Shown in pieces: positions 33,852 through 44,362 of a DNA stretch of 64,000 bases. The notes under the pieces were generated by a model. It was not told the origin of the DNA and did no database searches. It saw nothing but the letters and a program-made list of their open reading frames with translations. A program made the translations under genes and the position numbers. Every line of letters begins with the position of its first letter. Positions within the stretch are counted from its first letter, which is position 1. The DNA comes from Rutpela maculata (Eukaryota; Arthropoda; Insecta; Coleoptera; Cerambycidae). The stretch spans positions 132,695,460 through 132,759,459 of the forward strand of contig OW386292.2 in assembly GCA_936432065.2 (NCBI GenBank), written 5' to 3'.

Positions 33852-36152
33852 CCCACACAACACACGGCTGTCCGAGGGACGTACTATGGCAAATCCCATT
33901 TAGTATTCGGGCTTGCCTATGGACATCCTAATATCCCAGTTTGTATGCTTTTCGGCACTCTTTTGGTCATCCCAATGTCACAACTCGGTACCAGATAAAA
34001 GTAGTACGAGGGACGTCCTGAAGGATATACCGGCGCTTGTACTAAGAACGTACCAGGACATCCCGGGATATTTCGGGATGTCCTAAGTATTACGAATAGG
34101 CTGTACAAACTACATACTGAAATGTCCCAGGATATCCTACGGACTGAAAATAGATATCCACGGGCAACTTAATTTTTCTATTTCTTGGTGGGATCCTCTG
34201 CCACAGGTGTTTTCTTCCAAACAATGTCCGTAAAATCAACAAAATAATACAATTATACAGTATTTTACTGGAAAATAACCTCTACGCCTGTGATTTTTAC
34301 ATTATAGGAGCGTAGAGGTTATTTTCGAGTAAAACACTGGATAATTGCATTATTTTGTAGATTTTACGGACATTGTTTTAGAAGAAAACGTGGAAAAGAA
34401 TTCCACCAAGAAATATAAAAAATTAAGAAAACATCACAATCAACATTTAGACAATATTGTATTGTAACATTTTTTAGAATATTTGCACTTACCTATTTTT
34501 TCCTTACAACTTATACGTAATTTCTTGGATTTATGGTCAGTTAAAAAATAAAATATTATTTTCTTATGATTCGATTTATTAACCATCATCAAAGACAATA
34601 CAATTTTATAAAAAAAAAGAGAAATATTTTGTATGTATGGAATTAAGTGCTACCTAAATAATAATAATATTTTAATAATAGAAATAAGCTAAACACATTT
34701 AATATTTAAAAACATTTGTAATGCTAAAAAGGAAGCTTTTTAGAAAAATGTAAAATAAATACCTATATTACTTTTGCAAATTTAATAATAGCCGAACATG
34801 AATTTTTAGAATGTAGTGCACTCCTACTTCTCTATTCTCTTCTTTACCTCGCTTCTCTCTTTTGCACTTCTCGGATAATCTTTTAACAGCTTCTCTGCTT
34901 CGTTTTCCATAATATACTAATTCATGGGTGCAGCTAAAATAAACGTAGTTATTATTATTTGAACCACTATTATTAAAAAAATATATGAAAAGTGGGCAAG
35001 ATAAAAATAACAAAAATTATTGAAGGATATGGGTATCACCTATAACATTCAGTGAATAATAATAATTTACCGAATTATAAATTAAAATCCATAAATCCTC
35101 TGGCAAATAGAGTTTCAAGATAAAAGATTGCAGTCTGTCGACCTGTGTTCGTCCTGATATTGTATCATATCTTTCGTTGTAATAAAAGTTTCAAATAATT
35201 ATCTTAAAGCACAATATTTACTTACTTATTTTCATCCACAGTTGCTAGTTGATTTTAAAATTATTAACTAAGTAGGCACATTATTTGTCGTCATTCTCAT
35301 ATTCAATTTCATCAGGTTTATTGTCACATGTGAGAATACTTTCACTGATTCACATTTTCTCTCCAAGCTGATTTCAGCATTCAATTCTTGAGCCAAATTA
35401 ATATTTTATTTCGTAGGTTTCTCAGTGATTGTAAAATACGGGAATGCGTATAGATCCTCATTTTTTTAGCTTCCTTTGGCATTCTGAAAGTATAAAAAAT
35501 CGTATTAAATTTTCGTGGTTTCGAACACGACATTAATAACTAATTAAATATTTAATCATAATCAAATAAGTTTTTCATAACATGAAGTTTAATAGGTTAT
35601 GTTATATTTTTATACATTTGTACTCACTTTTTATAGTCTGGAATAAAGACACTCCAATAAAGCTGATCCAAATAGATAAAACACAAAGATACAACTTTAA
35701 AATATTTCATACAGCCACTAACAATAATTATTAAGTATTTAAATATTTGAGAAATAAAAACTAATTAAAGCGTGGCTGCTATGTGTTTGGTTTGGGCACT
35801 GAGTTTGGGGTATTTGTTTTGGCCAGTTTGGCCGGCCGGAAATCAAAACGGCGCTTTATTTAAATATATTAGAGACCTAGTATTAGGGTGCATTTTAAGG
35901 AGATTCAGGGCTCTTCATCGGATATCCGTTCTTAATCCCGATGTTAGTCGACATAGTTAATGCCAAAATGGAACCTATTCAGGATAGCCCATTGACGTCC
36001 ATAAAAGGATATCCTGGGACGTACTAAAATGGGCTAAGGACGTCCTAAACCAGGATATCCTAAAAGGTACATTCGTTTCTCTATTTATTTTACGTACTGG
36101 GATATCCAATTACGTCAATTTGTCATCCCATATCCCGATTGTGCTGTGTGGG
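33852..36152. mobile_element. 2.3-kb TIR element with GGAYRTCC subterminal palindromes
   Basis: Ends are CCCACACAACAC and GTGCTGTGTGGG (inverted, one mismatch). AT flanks both sides (33850-33851 and 36153-36154), consistent with a 2-bp AT duplication, or equally with a 1-bp longer element and no duplication. Within ~280 bp of each end the palindromes GGATATCC, GGACGTCC and relatives recur many times (for example about 34011, 34128, 36008, 36040, 36056). A hairpin of ~240 bp lies at 34175-34425. The only frames are short and unrecognised. A partial second copy is at 19872-20845. Superfamily unknown. Confidence 0.85.
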
Positions 36153-36154
36153 AT

Positions 36155-37334
36155 GTTTACTACCACACTTTCTACAGCCCTCTGATCTACAATTTTCTCT
36201 TGAATGATTATTTTTTAAACAATTTGTACATAAATTTAATTTTCTGATTTCTGTTATTCTTGACTGTATTGGTAAATTGAGAAATTTTTCGCAATAATAT
36301 AGCAAATGTGATTCTTTACAAAATAAACATGATAGATTTGTTTGATTGGCTGTTACAAATGATTTTGAACTGTTTGCAGGTTTGTTAAAACGTGATTTGG
36401 ATGAGTAATCATTTGTCGCAGGTTTGTTTGGAAATTGTTTGTTTAAATTCAACGTTTCTAGAATTTGAGCTTTCTCTGTTAAAATTTTTTAAAAGTTTTC
36501 CATATTTGGTAATTCATTTGTTAAATTCAGTTTAGAAGATTTCCAATCGCGTTTGGTTTGACGATCTAATTTACTGGATATCAAATAAATAAGTAGTGTG
36601 TCCCACGATTCTGTTGGTTGGCCTAATGATTTTAATGCTCTTATATTCTTATTAACACCATCCAATAACTTACGCAAATGAGAAAATTATTCTTTTGCTA
36701 TCGTTACTAATTGAAATAATGCTCGAACATGATTGTATACTATTAAACGTTTATTTTGATACCTTTCCTTTAGTAAATTCCACGCAATTAAATAGTTGTC
36801 AGATGAAACCTCCAGAGAGCCCATCACTGATGCAGCCTCACCTTTTAAAGAAGATTTCAAATAATGAAATTTTTGTATCGCGTTTAAATTTTCATTTGTA
36901 TGTATCAATGAGTTGAATGTGTCGTAAAACTGTAGCCAATGCTCATAATTTCCATTAAAAGTGGGTAAATCAATTGTAGGTAATTTAATATTATTATATT
37001 CTGATTGTGATTGCAACTGACTTCGTCGAGAACCTACTGAATGAGACTGTGTTTGAATACCAAGAATCTGTTTAGCTGCCGCAACAACTTCAAAATACGT
37101 ATTTTCGAATGATATTCTTTCATTTGCTTGTGTTTCAGAATGATCTGTATTTTCTATTTCTATTTGAATTTGATCAAAATTGTCCCATAAGTCGTCACAC
37201 TTGGCTAAACGTTCTGGAATTTGATTTTTATTTGATTCTGTACATTGTTCAATAAATGTTTTAAATCTGGTTAATTGTGCTCTCACTGAACCGCGTCTTT
37301 GTTTTAACTTTTTTAGCTCATTTGCACTTGCCAT
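36155..37334 (-). pseudogene. BEL/Pao gag, two stops
   Basis: From ATG 37334 the protein starts MASANELKKLKQRRGSVRAQ and has the capsid-like region LPTIDLPTFNGNYEHWLQF and AIQKFHYLKSSLKGEA, typical of BEL/Pao gag (DUF1759-like). Stops at about 36684 and 36487 interrupt it. The end carries zinc-knuckle-like Cys-His clusters (CLFCKESHLLYYC, then LCTNCLKNNHSRENC and GCRKCGSKH). The reading runs directly into the inserted 2.3-kb element at 36152. The pol part resumes on the far side in the same frame, so before that insertion gag and pol were one continuous frame, as usual in this group. Confidence 0.85.
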
Positions 37335-37533
37335 GTTAAATAATAATTAGAAAAACATGCAACACAAATAAAGTTTGGCTGAATAAATAAATAAGAATGA
37401 TGGATAAGAAAGGATGACTTACATTTGCTGCTTTATTTTATTGCCTATCACCTTTACGAGCCGCCTATGAACAATTGTAGTTGCACCAGGTCTCGACCAC
37501 ACTTCTGTAGACGTTGTCCACCCCACTTGTTGC

Positions 37534-39670
37534 ATAGTTCAAGTGGCAGTCGACGAGTGCAGACCTCCAGTGTGCAGTTGAAGACAGTGCGAAGCGAACT
37601 AGCGAAGTGGAAGCCCCACAGAGAGTGCAAGAGGAGAAATATCAGTCGTCTTTATTAAGACGCTGATATATAAAAGATAAACAAAGTCCCCCGCCTGGGG
37701 ACAATTGTGTTTTACCCTTCCCAATTTCCTTTCCCCATTTATTTTTTAGGTACAGAAGAGAACGACATGCCGAGGAAAAAGAACACTGACAGAAGCTTCG
37801 ACATGGAGACAGACGACTCATCCAGGACGTCAACACCAGTGTCAATAACAACACACGAGGACGGGATAAAAAGAACACGACAAGCTCTGCTCGAGGAAGA
37901 AAATGCAAGACTAAAAACCCAAGTCGAGCGACTCCAGGCACAACTCGAGGAACTCAACAACCAACTAAAATCCCAGCAGGAAGAATCCATCCTCAGACAC
38001 CGCGAATTAATGGACACCTTCCGAAGCTACCAGACCCCCCCAGTGGCCCCCATACAGGAATCCCAGAAAAGGAAAAACATCCCGGATCGTGACGAGGAAA
38101 TAGCCCCCACAGCAACAAAGAGGACGCCAAAAGCTGGCGAAGACAAACCCTCAACCAGCCAGACGGAGACAAACCCCACAGGTGCTGATATAGAGGCCCC
38201 CAAAGCCCCCCGGATGCCCCCAGTTGTCCTGCGCAGCCTCGAGTCTTGGTCAACGGTAACCCAAAAATTACAACAAGCCCGGGTAGACATCAAGAAAGCC
38301 AAGGCTGTGAGAGATGGTATCGCCATAGAGCCCTCTACACCCGATGACCACCGCAGACTAACCCAGCTATTCAAAAACGAGAAACAAGAATACCACACTT
38401 ACGCCCTGCCAGAGGAGAGGCTTCTCAGGGTAGTAATACGTGGGATACCGACCAGTGTAACCAGTGAGGAAGTCAAGACAGACCTTGAAATGCAGGGGCA
38501 CACACCAGTCTCTGTACAAAGGATGTCATCTAGGAGGACGAGACAGGAAATCCCGATGATGCTGGTGCAGGTTCCCCCAAATCAGGAAGACATCCTAAAA
38601 GTGACTCGATGTTGCTACCTGGTAGTGAAAGTGGAGAAACAGAGAGCCAAACAGACGATCACCCAGTGTCACAGATGCCAGACTTTCGGCCATGCACAAG
38701 GACGGTGTATGGCCACTCCCAAATGTGTAAAATGCGGCGAGACCCACCACACTTACACCTGCCAGAAGCCAAAGGACACTCCAGCCAAATGCGCGAATTG
38801 CCAGGGAGCGCACCCCGCAAGCTACAGAGGATGCCCCCGATGCCCCAAAAAGAAAGCCAGCCCACAGACCCCAGCCCCCCGGAAGACACCAGCCCACAAG
38901 TCAGCCACCACCAGGACAACCCCCGGGCTAAGCTACGCCAGAGCAGCCCAGGGTGCAGCGGGGACAACCACCAACCCTGCCCAACCACCACAGGCCCCCC
39001 CAGAGGCTGGACAACTCGCTGCTGTACTGGCTCAAATGCAGCAGATGTGTACCATGATGGGGGCCCTGTTCGCAAACCTGCCCCACCTCACCCCCCAGTG
39101 ACGCCACCCGGACCACCCCGTCGATGGAGAAGCTACCCGAAGAGACATGACGACACCAAACACCCCACCCACGACCCTGCGGGTACCGGACAACATACCG
39201 TCCAGTACCTGTAGTCCCCCTGGCTCCGGGCAGACCAAAAATGCTACAAATAGCATTTAGGTCTGCCCTTCCTCGAGCTACACAGCTCATCCTTCCCAAC
39301 CGACGATCCGGATGACAGGATGTCATTTGGCATCCTGTGTACCGGCAGTCTCTCCTGCCAAAACTTCCAACACACCTAACAGACAGATGACTACCCCCCG
39401 GGGGGAAACAAGCTGGCGAAGAAAAGAAAACGAAGACAGAAGAACGCCAGAAGAGGCCTTAGCCAGCAAGGTCCAACGAGCCAGGACCCAGGGAGGTGGA
39501 CCGAAATCGTCTGCATCGCTCACATTTGTGAGTGGGGCCGACGTAAAGTAAGTTCGCCCGCCCTGCACGAGGCCGGTCCCCGGTCTACAGCGATGTACTG
39601 GGGTAAAGGGCAATAGTCCTGCCCGGCCCCAGACATCCGAGACCGACATCTCTAGCCAAGAATATTGGCG
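37534..39670 (+). mobile_element. ORF1-only (half) LINE, 2.1 kb
   Basis: Flanked by the 12-bp duplication CCCACTTGTTGC (37522-37533 and 39671-39682). It has a ~230-bp 5' leader, an intact ORF1, and ~570 bp after it without any endonuclease or reverse transcriptase similarity. The last bases GCCAAGAATATTGGC form a small hairpin and there is no A tail. GC is far above the host element. Inserted antisense in the BEL leader. Confidence 0.85.
37767..39101 (+). CDS. LINE ORF1 gag-like RNA-binding protein, intact
   Basis: 444 codons from the ATG at 37767, chosen because the upstream in-frame part lies in the leader. The order is a charged N-terminus (MPRKKNTDRS) and a coiled coil (about residues 40-90: ALLEEENARLKTQVERLQAQ, then LEELNNQLKSQQEES). 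A Pro/Thr/Lys-rich linker comes next. Then follows a PRE_C2HC-like region (LLRVVIRGIPTSVTSEEVKT, MMLVQVPPN) as in jockey and TART ORF1 proteins. Three Cys-His clusters come last (CHRCQTFGHAQGRC, CVKCGETHHTYTC, CANCQGAHPASYRGC), then a Pro-rich basic end. Such proteins bind the element RNA and make the RNP. No ORF2 follows, so reverse transcription would rely on a partner LINE. The reading frame is undamaged. The family assignment is from memory of domain order. Confidence 0.88.
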   Translation: MPRKKNTDRSFDMETDDSSRTSTPVSITTHEDGIKRTRQALLEEENARLKTQVERLQAQLEELNNQLKSQQEESILRHRELMDTFRSYQTPPVAPIQESQKRKNIPDRDEEIAPTATKRTPKAGEDKPSTSQTETNPTGADIEAPKAPRMPPVVLRSLESWSTVTQKLQQARVDIKKAKAVRDGIAIEPSTPDDHRRLTQLFKNEKQEYHTYALPEERLLRVVIRGIPTSVTSEEVKTDLEMQGHTPVSVQRMSSRRTRQEIPMMLVQVPPNQEDILKVTRCCYLVVKVEKQRAKQTITQCHRCQTFGHAQGRCMATPKCVKCGETHHTYTCQKPKDTPAKCANCQGAHPASYRGCPRCPKKKASPQTPAPRKTPAHKSATTRTTPGLSYARAAQGAAGTTTNPAQPPQAPPEAGQLAAVLAQMQQMCTMMGALFANLPHLTPQ

Positions 39671-39933
39671 CCCACTTGTTGCTTGATATGATGATTTGAA
39701 CGCGTTCGCTGACTGGCATTCGCTGGAAACCACGCTGCCTTGAAACCGGGCTCGCTGCTATTGCTTGTGTGCTTGACGCTGATCTCCGACACGCTTTGCT
39801 CCCTAGCCGGGCCTCATTGTTGATGCGTTGAAACACTGATTTTACTACTTTGCGTCGTAGAATTAAATTAATTGTTTTTCACTTGTAATTTTTGTACTGT
39901 TGCTTTTGTTTTTATCCTGTTGGAAGGACGATT

Positions 39934-40181
39934 TGTTGGGACTTGTTTCCCTGATTGTGGATAATATGAATTGATTAAATGAATAGTAAACTTGTTTTGT
40001 GTGGACTGTGATTTTATTTGCAACAGTTACATATGAATATCTATTACATACTGACTCTCCGTCCAATCCAGTAGGCTGATTCACAAACTGCTAATAGTGG
40101 TGGGGAGAGTGATATTATCTTACATATACATTTAAATAAATTCCAAATATAAAAATATAAATGTAAAAATATAACTGAACA
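39934..40181 (-). repeat. BEL/Pao 5' LTR
   Basis: 248 bp, begins TGTTGGGACT on the + strand and ends CTGAACA. It faces the leader on the - strand. Confidence 0.92.
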
Positions 40182-40293
40182 GGCACCATCTACTACATTT
40201 TAGTTTAACTGGACATTTTTAATCTTACTTTAAGGCGGTAAATTTGAAATGTTCGAATGTGCCCTCTGTCCGAACGTGCCCCGCCCTCCCCTA

Positions 40294-40675
40294 CTGCTAC
40301 ACAAAAATAAAAAGCATTTATATATTTAATTAATTGATGCCTTTTTATAATACTCGCTTGCACATTAAAGTTGTCGTAATCATTGAATATTTAATTAATG
40401 CCGCTAACTACCACAACAATTATCTTTAGCTATATTTTCATCTATGATATAAAGCGTTTTCTATACAATATTGCTTTATTTACACATCGTTTGTGATAGA
40501 ACAATGAGCTAGTTGCTTGAAGACAACATAAATATGAAATCATTATTTCAAAATAAAAAGAAGAAAGTGCAAGGTAAATAAAGATTCGATTTTGGTTTAA
40601 TCAAAGCATTATTTCCCCATACGAATTAAAATTATTATCCTCACCTGTTTGGCTTTATTTTAGCTTTTAGATAAT
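40294..40675. other. no gene seen
   Basis: AT-rich sequence flanking the pogo element. Confidence 0.4.
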
Positions 40676-41065
40676 AATGGACCCGTTTTTAGTAGTGACG
40701 TCAAATATTAGGCAACCAACAATACAAGTGGGATAACGAAATTTGCCGTTATTATTTTCGTTCTTATGCACCTTGCTATTAAGGGTGACAATAATTGCCG
40801 TTAACAACTTTGTGTTATTACTCATTATATGATATATTTAAGACAATTTAATGCATAGACCATATACCTAACATACGTTAGATTAGCTCTAGATATAATT
40901 TACTCAATTAAATTGATGTGTTTTAACCAAATAAAATTAGAGGCACTAATCAACGACCATATTTTTCGACCTTAAATGTATAGTACATAAGGCTCAAAAT
41001 CATTAGCAACACACACTTGTATTTTTCGTTGCCTAGAATCTGACGTCACACTAAACGGGTCCATT
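40676..41065. mobile_element. 390-bp MITE with AATGGACCCG ends
   Basis: AATGGACCCGTTT...GTGACGTCA...AGGCAAC...AATACAAGTG on the left is repeated inverted on the right, with small gaps, over about 60 bp. No frame. The duplication is not resolved. Confidence 0.75.
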
Positions 41066-41152
41066 CTAACTATAGGGGAGGACAGGATGTCACGGCTCGC
41101 GGTGCTTTCAGTCCGGTGGCTGGGCGTGGGTAAGTTAAGCGCTTTATTCACG

Positions 41153-41318
41153 ATCCGTCTTGCTGTACAGCCTGCCAAGGTCATACACGATGCCCGATGC
41201 AAGACGACAGTGAATAGTCTTGACGTACGTCGATAATCGACGTACGTCAAGACTTATTCACTGTCGTTTTGCATCGGGCATCGTGCATGACCTTGGCGGG
41301 CTGTACAGCAAGATGGAT
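41153..41318. repeat. near-perfect 166-bp palindrome
   Basis: Two ~82-bp arms meet at a single base (41235), with GACGTACGTCGAT beside its inverse. The arms differ by a few substitutions and one single-base indel. It should form a strong cruciform or hairpin. GC-rich compared with the flanks. It directly abuts the protein remnant that follows. Confidence 0.92.
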
Positions 41319-41339
41319 GACGAGTTTGTCAGTTTTAGA

Positions 41340-41980
41340 AGGCTAGTTGGAGCATAAAGTAACCAACATATAATTGATGAGTGACAGCTATTTTTGTTAA
41401 TTTTCCAACTATAATTGGTTGGTTCTGGAAGCATAGAGTGAAGTTGTTTGTCTCTATACTAATCCATGGCTTAATAGTGTGCCAGAAAAATTGCAGTAGA
41501 TTTTCTCCTGCAACTTGCTTCTTTTTAAATAAGGTCCAACATCACCTAGGGATATTATCAAGCTTGGTCTGTGGTGTATACAACTGGCAAGTACACTTTT
41601 CAACTGGTAAAATAATGTGCCAAGCTTTTAAGTGCTAACAGTACGTCCTCCTTATGTTGACAATATCTTCTAACACTTCTTTCTTTGAAAAACTGCCTGT
41701 TATAGTTATAGCATGAAATTTAAGAGTAGTGGACTTCTGTTTTCCTAATTTATTGATCAAATAAGGGAGATTAATGGACAGGTATCTGACAGCTTTTCCA
41801 GGAACCCAAATAACAAGTATCGTGGCAAAGGTGTGGACATTTTCTGATAAATATGGCAGTACCCGTGTCGACAAAATATATGTGTATTTGAGTGGCTGCG
41901 CAAGCTGTAGAAACAACAGCATGCATCAGCATTTTCGCGTCTGCCTTTTCACGTAAACTTGAGAGATAGTCAATATTCAT
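41340..41980 (-). pseudogene. fragment of multi-copy TE-associated protein, nuclease-like motif
   Basis: Read on the - strand from 41980: SLREKADAKMLMHAVV, TQIHIYFVDTGTAIF, then RKCPHLC. After a frame change come WVPGKAVRYLSI, NLPYLINKLGKQK and LKFHAITITGSFSKKE. Near 41500 lies a poorly preserved stretch, and near 41400 LPEPTNYSWKIN. These blocks correspond in order to a widespread arthropod/cnidarian uncharacterised protein with 'EADTKI-LHAL', 'DTDV', 'LPxFHAxTGxDxTGSF' and 'LPxPTxYGW', which usually ends with a Cys-rich tail. The EAD...DTD pattern resembles acidic residues of FEN/PIN-like nucleases, which is my inference. Here the Glu is Lys and the last Asp is Gly. Several stops and shifts; the Cys tail is missing on the side of the palindrome. 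Confidence 0.6.
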
Positions 41981-43683
41981 ATGAAGTAAAACATTTAAAT
42001 GGTTTTTATAGTCCTATGTGCCTATAAAACATGAAACGATAATAATAAGATATTCTCACTTAGGGCAATTTGACAATATGCTTTGAATATGTTGAAATTC
42101 TTACAATAGAGTACCTTTACCATGAATCAGTCCTCCAATCCCAACAATTCTTCAGAAATGTCTAACTGATTGAAGAAATCCCGCCACTAACTATGTTTGT
42201 AATGACACCAAATAAGGATTTAAATTTGATTGGGTTTATTCCAGCTAGATAAGAGTTGAGGCCTGATACATTCCAGGAGAAATTTCATACTTTGTGTCTT
42301 GAAAGCCATACGGACAATATTCGTATATTGAATTAATGAAATTTCCAAATATTATCCAATTTTAGAATTTTATCACATGATGATAACCGATTTATCAACC
42401 CTAAATGAGAAATACAGAGGTAATTTTAAAGGAAGAAGAAAAAACGGCAACAGACATAATGCCTGAAAGGATAGTGATATTCCAAGTAGATGCTGGGACA
42501 CCCAATAAATATAGAGCTATAGAAAAACGTTTGGGTTTATCTTATAAGTAACTAAAGAAAACGATGTCAAAATCTATCTTGAAGGTTATTTACCATTGTA
42601 TTTAGGTCAATGCAAGCTCACTTCAGCCACGATGCTTTAATATCTACTTACTCTACTTCATGACTCGTGATTGGCAACAGATCTTTGTCAAACTTAAAAA
42701 ACCAATAATTAGAAGTCGGCGTGCACGATATATGATGAGAACCTGATTCATAAAATAGAGGAACTAATGGCAATGTATCACGGTTTTCAAATTAATCGTT
42801 GACCAATCAGTTGGTTGGTACGTCATATTAAGAATTTGAATTTCTTCTAATTTTTTATGGGCTTCTACTGTGATTTTGAGAAAAGCGAAAAAGTATGTGT
42901 CCTTTGTTTTTTTATTTAAATTCAAATATGACATCACTTATATTTGCGTAAATATCATATTTTTACAGGTGTAGCATATTGTTGTTAATATTAAGTACTG
43001 TGTGTATCAAGTTAATCGAATAAATTTAAACTTAAATATGTACAGCGTTTCCGAGGATGGATAATGCCAAGTGGAGTTCGAACATAAGGTTTCATCCGTT
43101 TAATCAATAACTCGGTCAATAATTAATAGCCTGTGAATTTCATTTCATAATAACATACTTATTTTAAGAAATAAAAATTTTCAAGAAAATTAATTATTGA
43201 CTATGTGGATGAAACTTCGTATTCGAATTGTATTTGGCATTATTTACAATTTTTCTTCATAAGATTTGATTATATTATTTAGAAGAAAGGTGCTTTACTC
43301 TTGATAAAATTTTATATATTTTTTTATTTCAACACCCTGAATAGTAAATCGTTTGTAATCCTGAGAATAGCTAAGGTGTTTTCAGAATAATCAGAAGATT
43401 TTATTAAAAATGACTTTTTATAAAAAAACAAAAATAGAAAAATTTACAAATTACAAGTATAGTTAAGTCCATCCGTGGACACACTGTATATTTTTTTACA
43501 CACATCTATACACTATACACTCATTCCTAATATAGCCAAATTTACTCCCCGCAACTCTATATACGTAAAACTATTGAAAGCACTTATACCACGCTAATAT
43601 AGTGGCAACACGCCCCACTCCTAATTACATCACAGAATCAATCGGCAACATTTTTTAAGTGTCCATCAAACATATTTGCGTCA
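41981..43683. other. no gene recognised
   Basis: AT-rich. Around 42420-42560 short frames hint at decayed coding sequence, but nothing is identifiable. Confidence 0.35.
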
Positions 43684-44265
43684 ATAGAGCAGCGATTTCT
43701 TAAGTCTATCGTGTCGTTTTTTTTTTTTTTTGGCGTAGAACCAGTTCAAACATATTAGGTTCCTTTGAGTATGTCACCGGGCATATGAAATCATATTTTA
43801 CGACATTTTTTTGTGGTCTCGAACTTTTTAAATCAATAAAAAGTGAAAAAAATGTATTTTTAAAGAAAATTGTTTTTTTTTGTTTCCACCGCCATATCTT
43901 TAAAACTATTAAAGGTACCGAAATTTGTTTTGTGTCAAATTAAAGCACACACTGTAGCGCTTTTACCAATATAAACGGTTTGGGCACAATTCGCACTTTC
44001 ATTTCTCTAAAAATCAAATAAACTAAAAATACATATTTTGTGTATTGAAATCTTCATCAATCGATAAACTTTTTTATTTTTGAAAATATTTGCATACATG
44101 CAGCGAAGAAAATAAAGCCTAATAATCACAAAAGTTTTTAAAAAATATGTTTTTGCCTAAAGTGTACCGTTTGGCAACAGCGATTTTTTTTATCAGCGCT
44201 AAACGCGACATTGGGACGCAATTAATACACCTCGCATGCAGGTTGGTCAGATTAGTAACGTAGAA

Positions 44266-44358
44266 GTAGCGTTAGTTGAATGTAGATTAATATATGGCAT
44301 TCTAGGTTGGGGTGGAGTTGCTTACTGTCATCTAAAAAATTAGATATCATTCAGAAAA
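44266..44358 (+). pseudogene. LINE reverse-transcriptase fragment
   Basis: It reads EVALVECRLIYGILGWGG then AYCHLKN, which matches in register the ALVQSQLSYGIISWGG and DCHLKN segment of the LINE at 6059-7825. A frameshift and stop follow at once. It is a ~30-codon scrap from a related element, present only in the left arm of the palindrome. Confidence 0.65.
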
Positions 44359-44362
44359 AATG

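Larger units (their letters stand above)
29392..40181 (-). mobile_element. BEL/Pao LTR retrotransposon, split by two insertions
   Basis: Two 248-bp LTRs (TGTTGGGACT...CTGAACA) are flanked by the 5-bp duplication GGCAC (29387-29391 and 40182-40186). On the - strand the order is 5' LTR, leader, gag, protease-RT-RNase H, integrase, 3' LTR. A purine-rich tract (AAGGCGGGCGGCAATA) sits next to the 3' LTR; no primer-binding site was recognised. The leader is interrupted by a LINE (37534-39670) and the gag-pol junction by a 2.3-kb element (33852-36152). Its own length is about 6.3 kb. Confidence 0.92.
25311..40291 (-). mobile_element. pogo-like DNA transposon, host of a nest of insertions
   Basis: Termini are GGGGAGGGCGGGGCACATTC (left) and the inverse of GGGGAGGGCGGGGCACGTTC (right), flanked by TA at 25309-25310 and 40292-40293, the duplication of Tc1/mariner/pogo elements. 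Without the inserted piggyBac MITE and BEL element its own length is about 3.35 kb. The transposase is on the - strand. Motif GTCCGAAYGTRCCCC clusters near both ends and at 28205-28300. Confidence 0.88.

Noticed and set aside
37642..39836. Many overlapping open frames on both strands around the LINE ORF1
   Set aside because: High GC makes long shadow frames. Only the + frame from 37767 has ordered domains.
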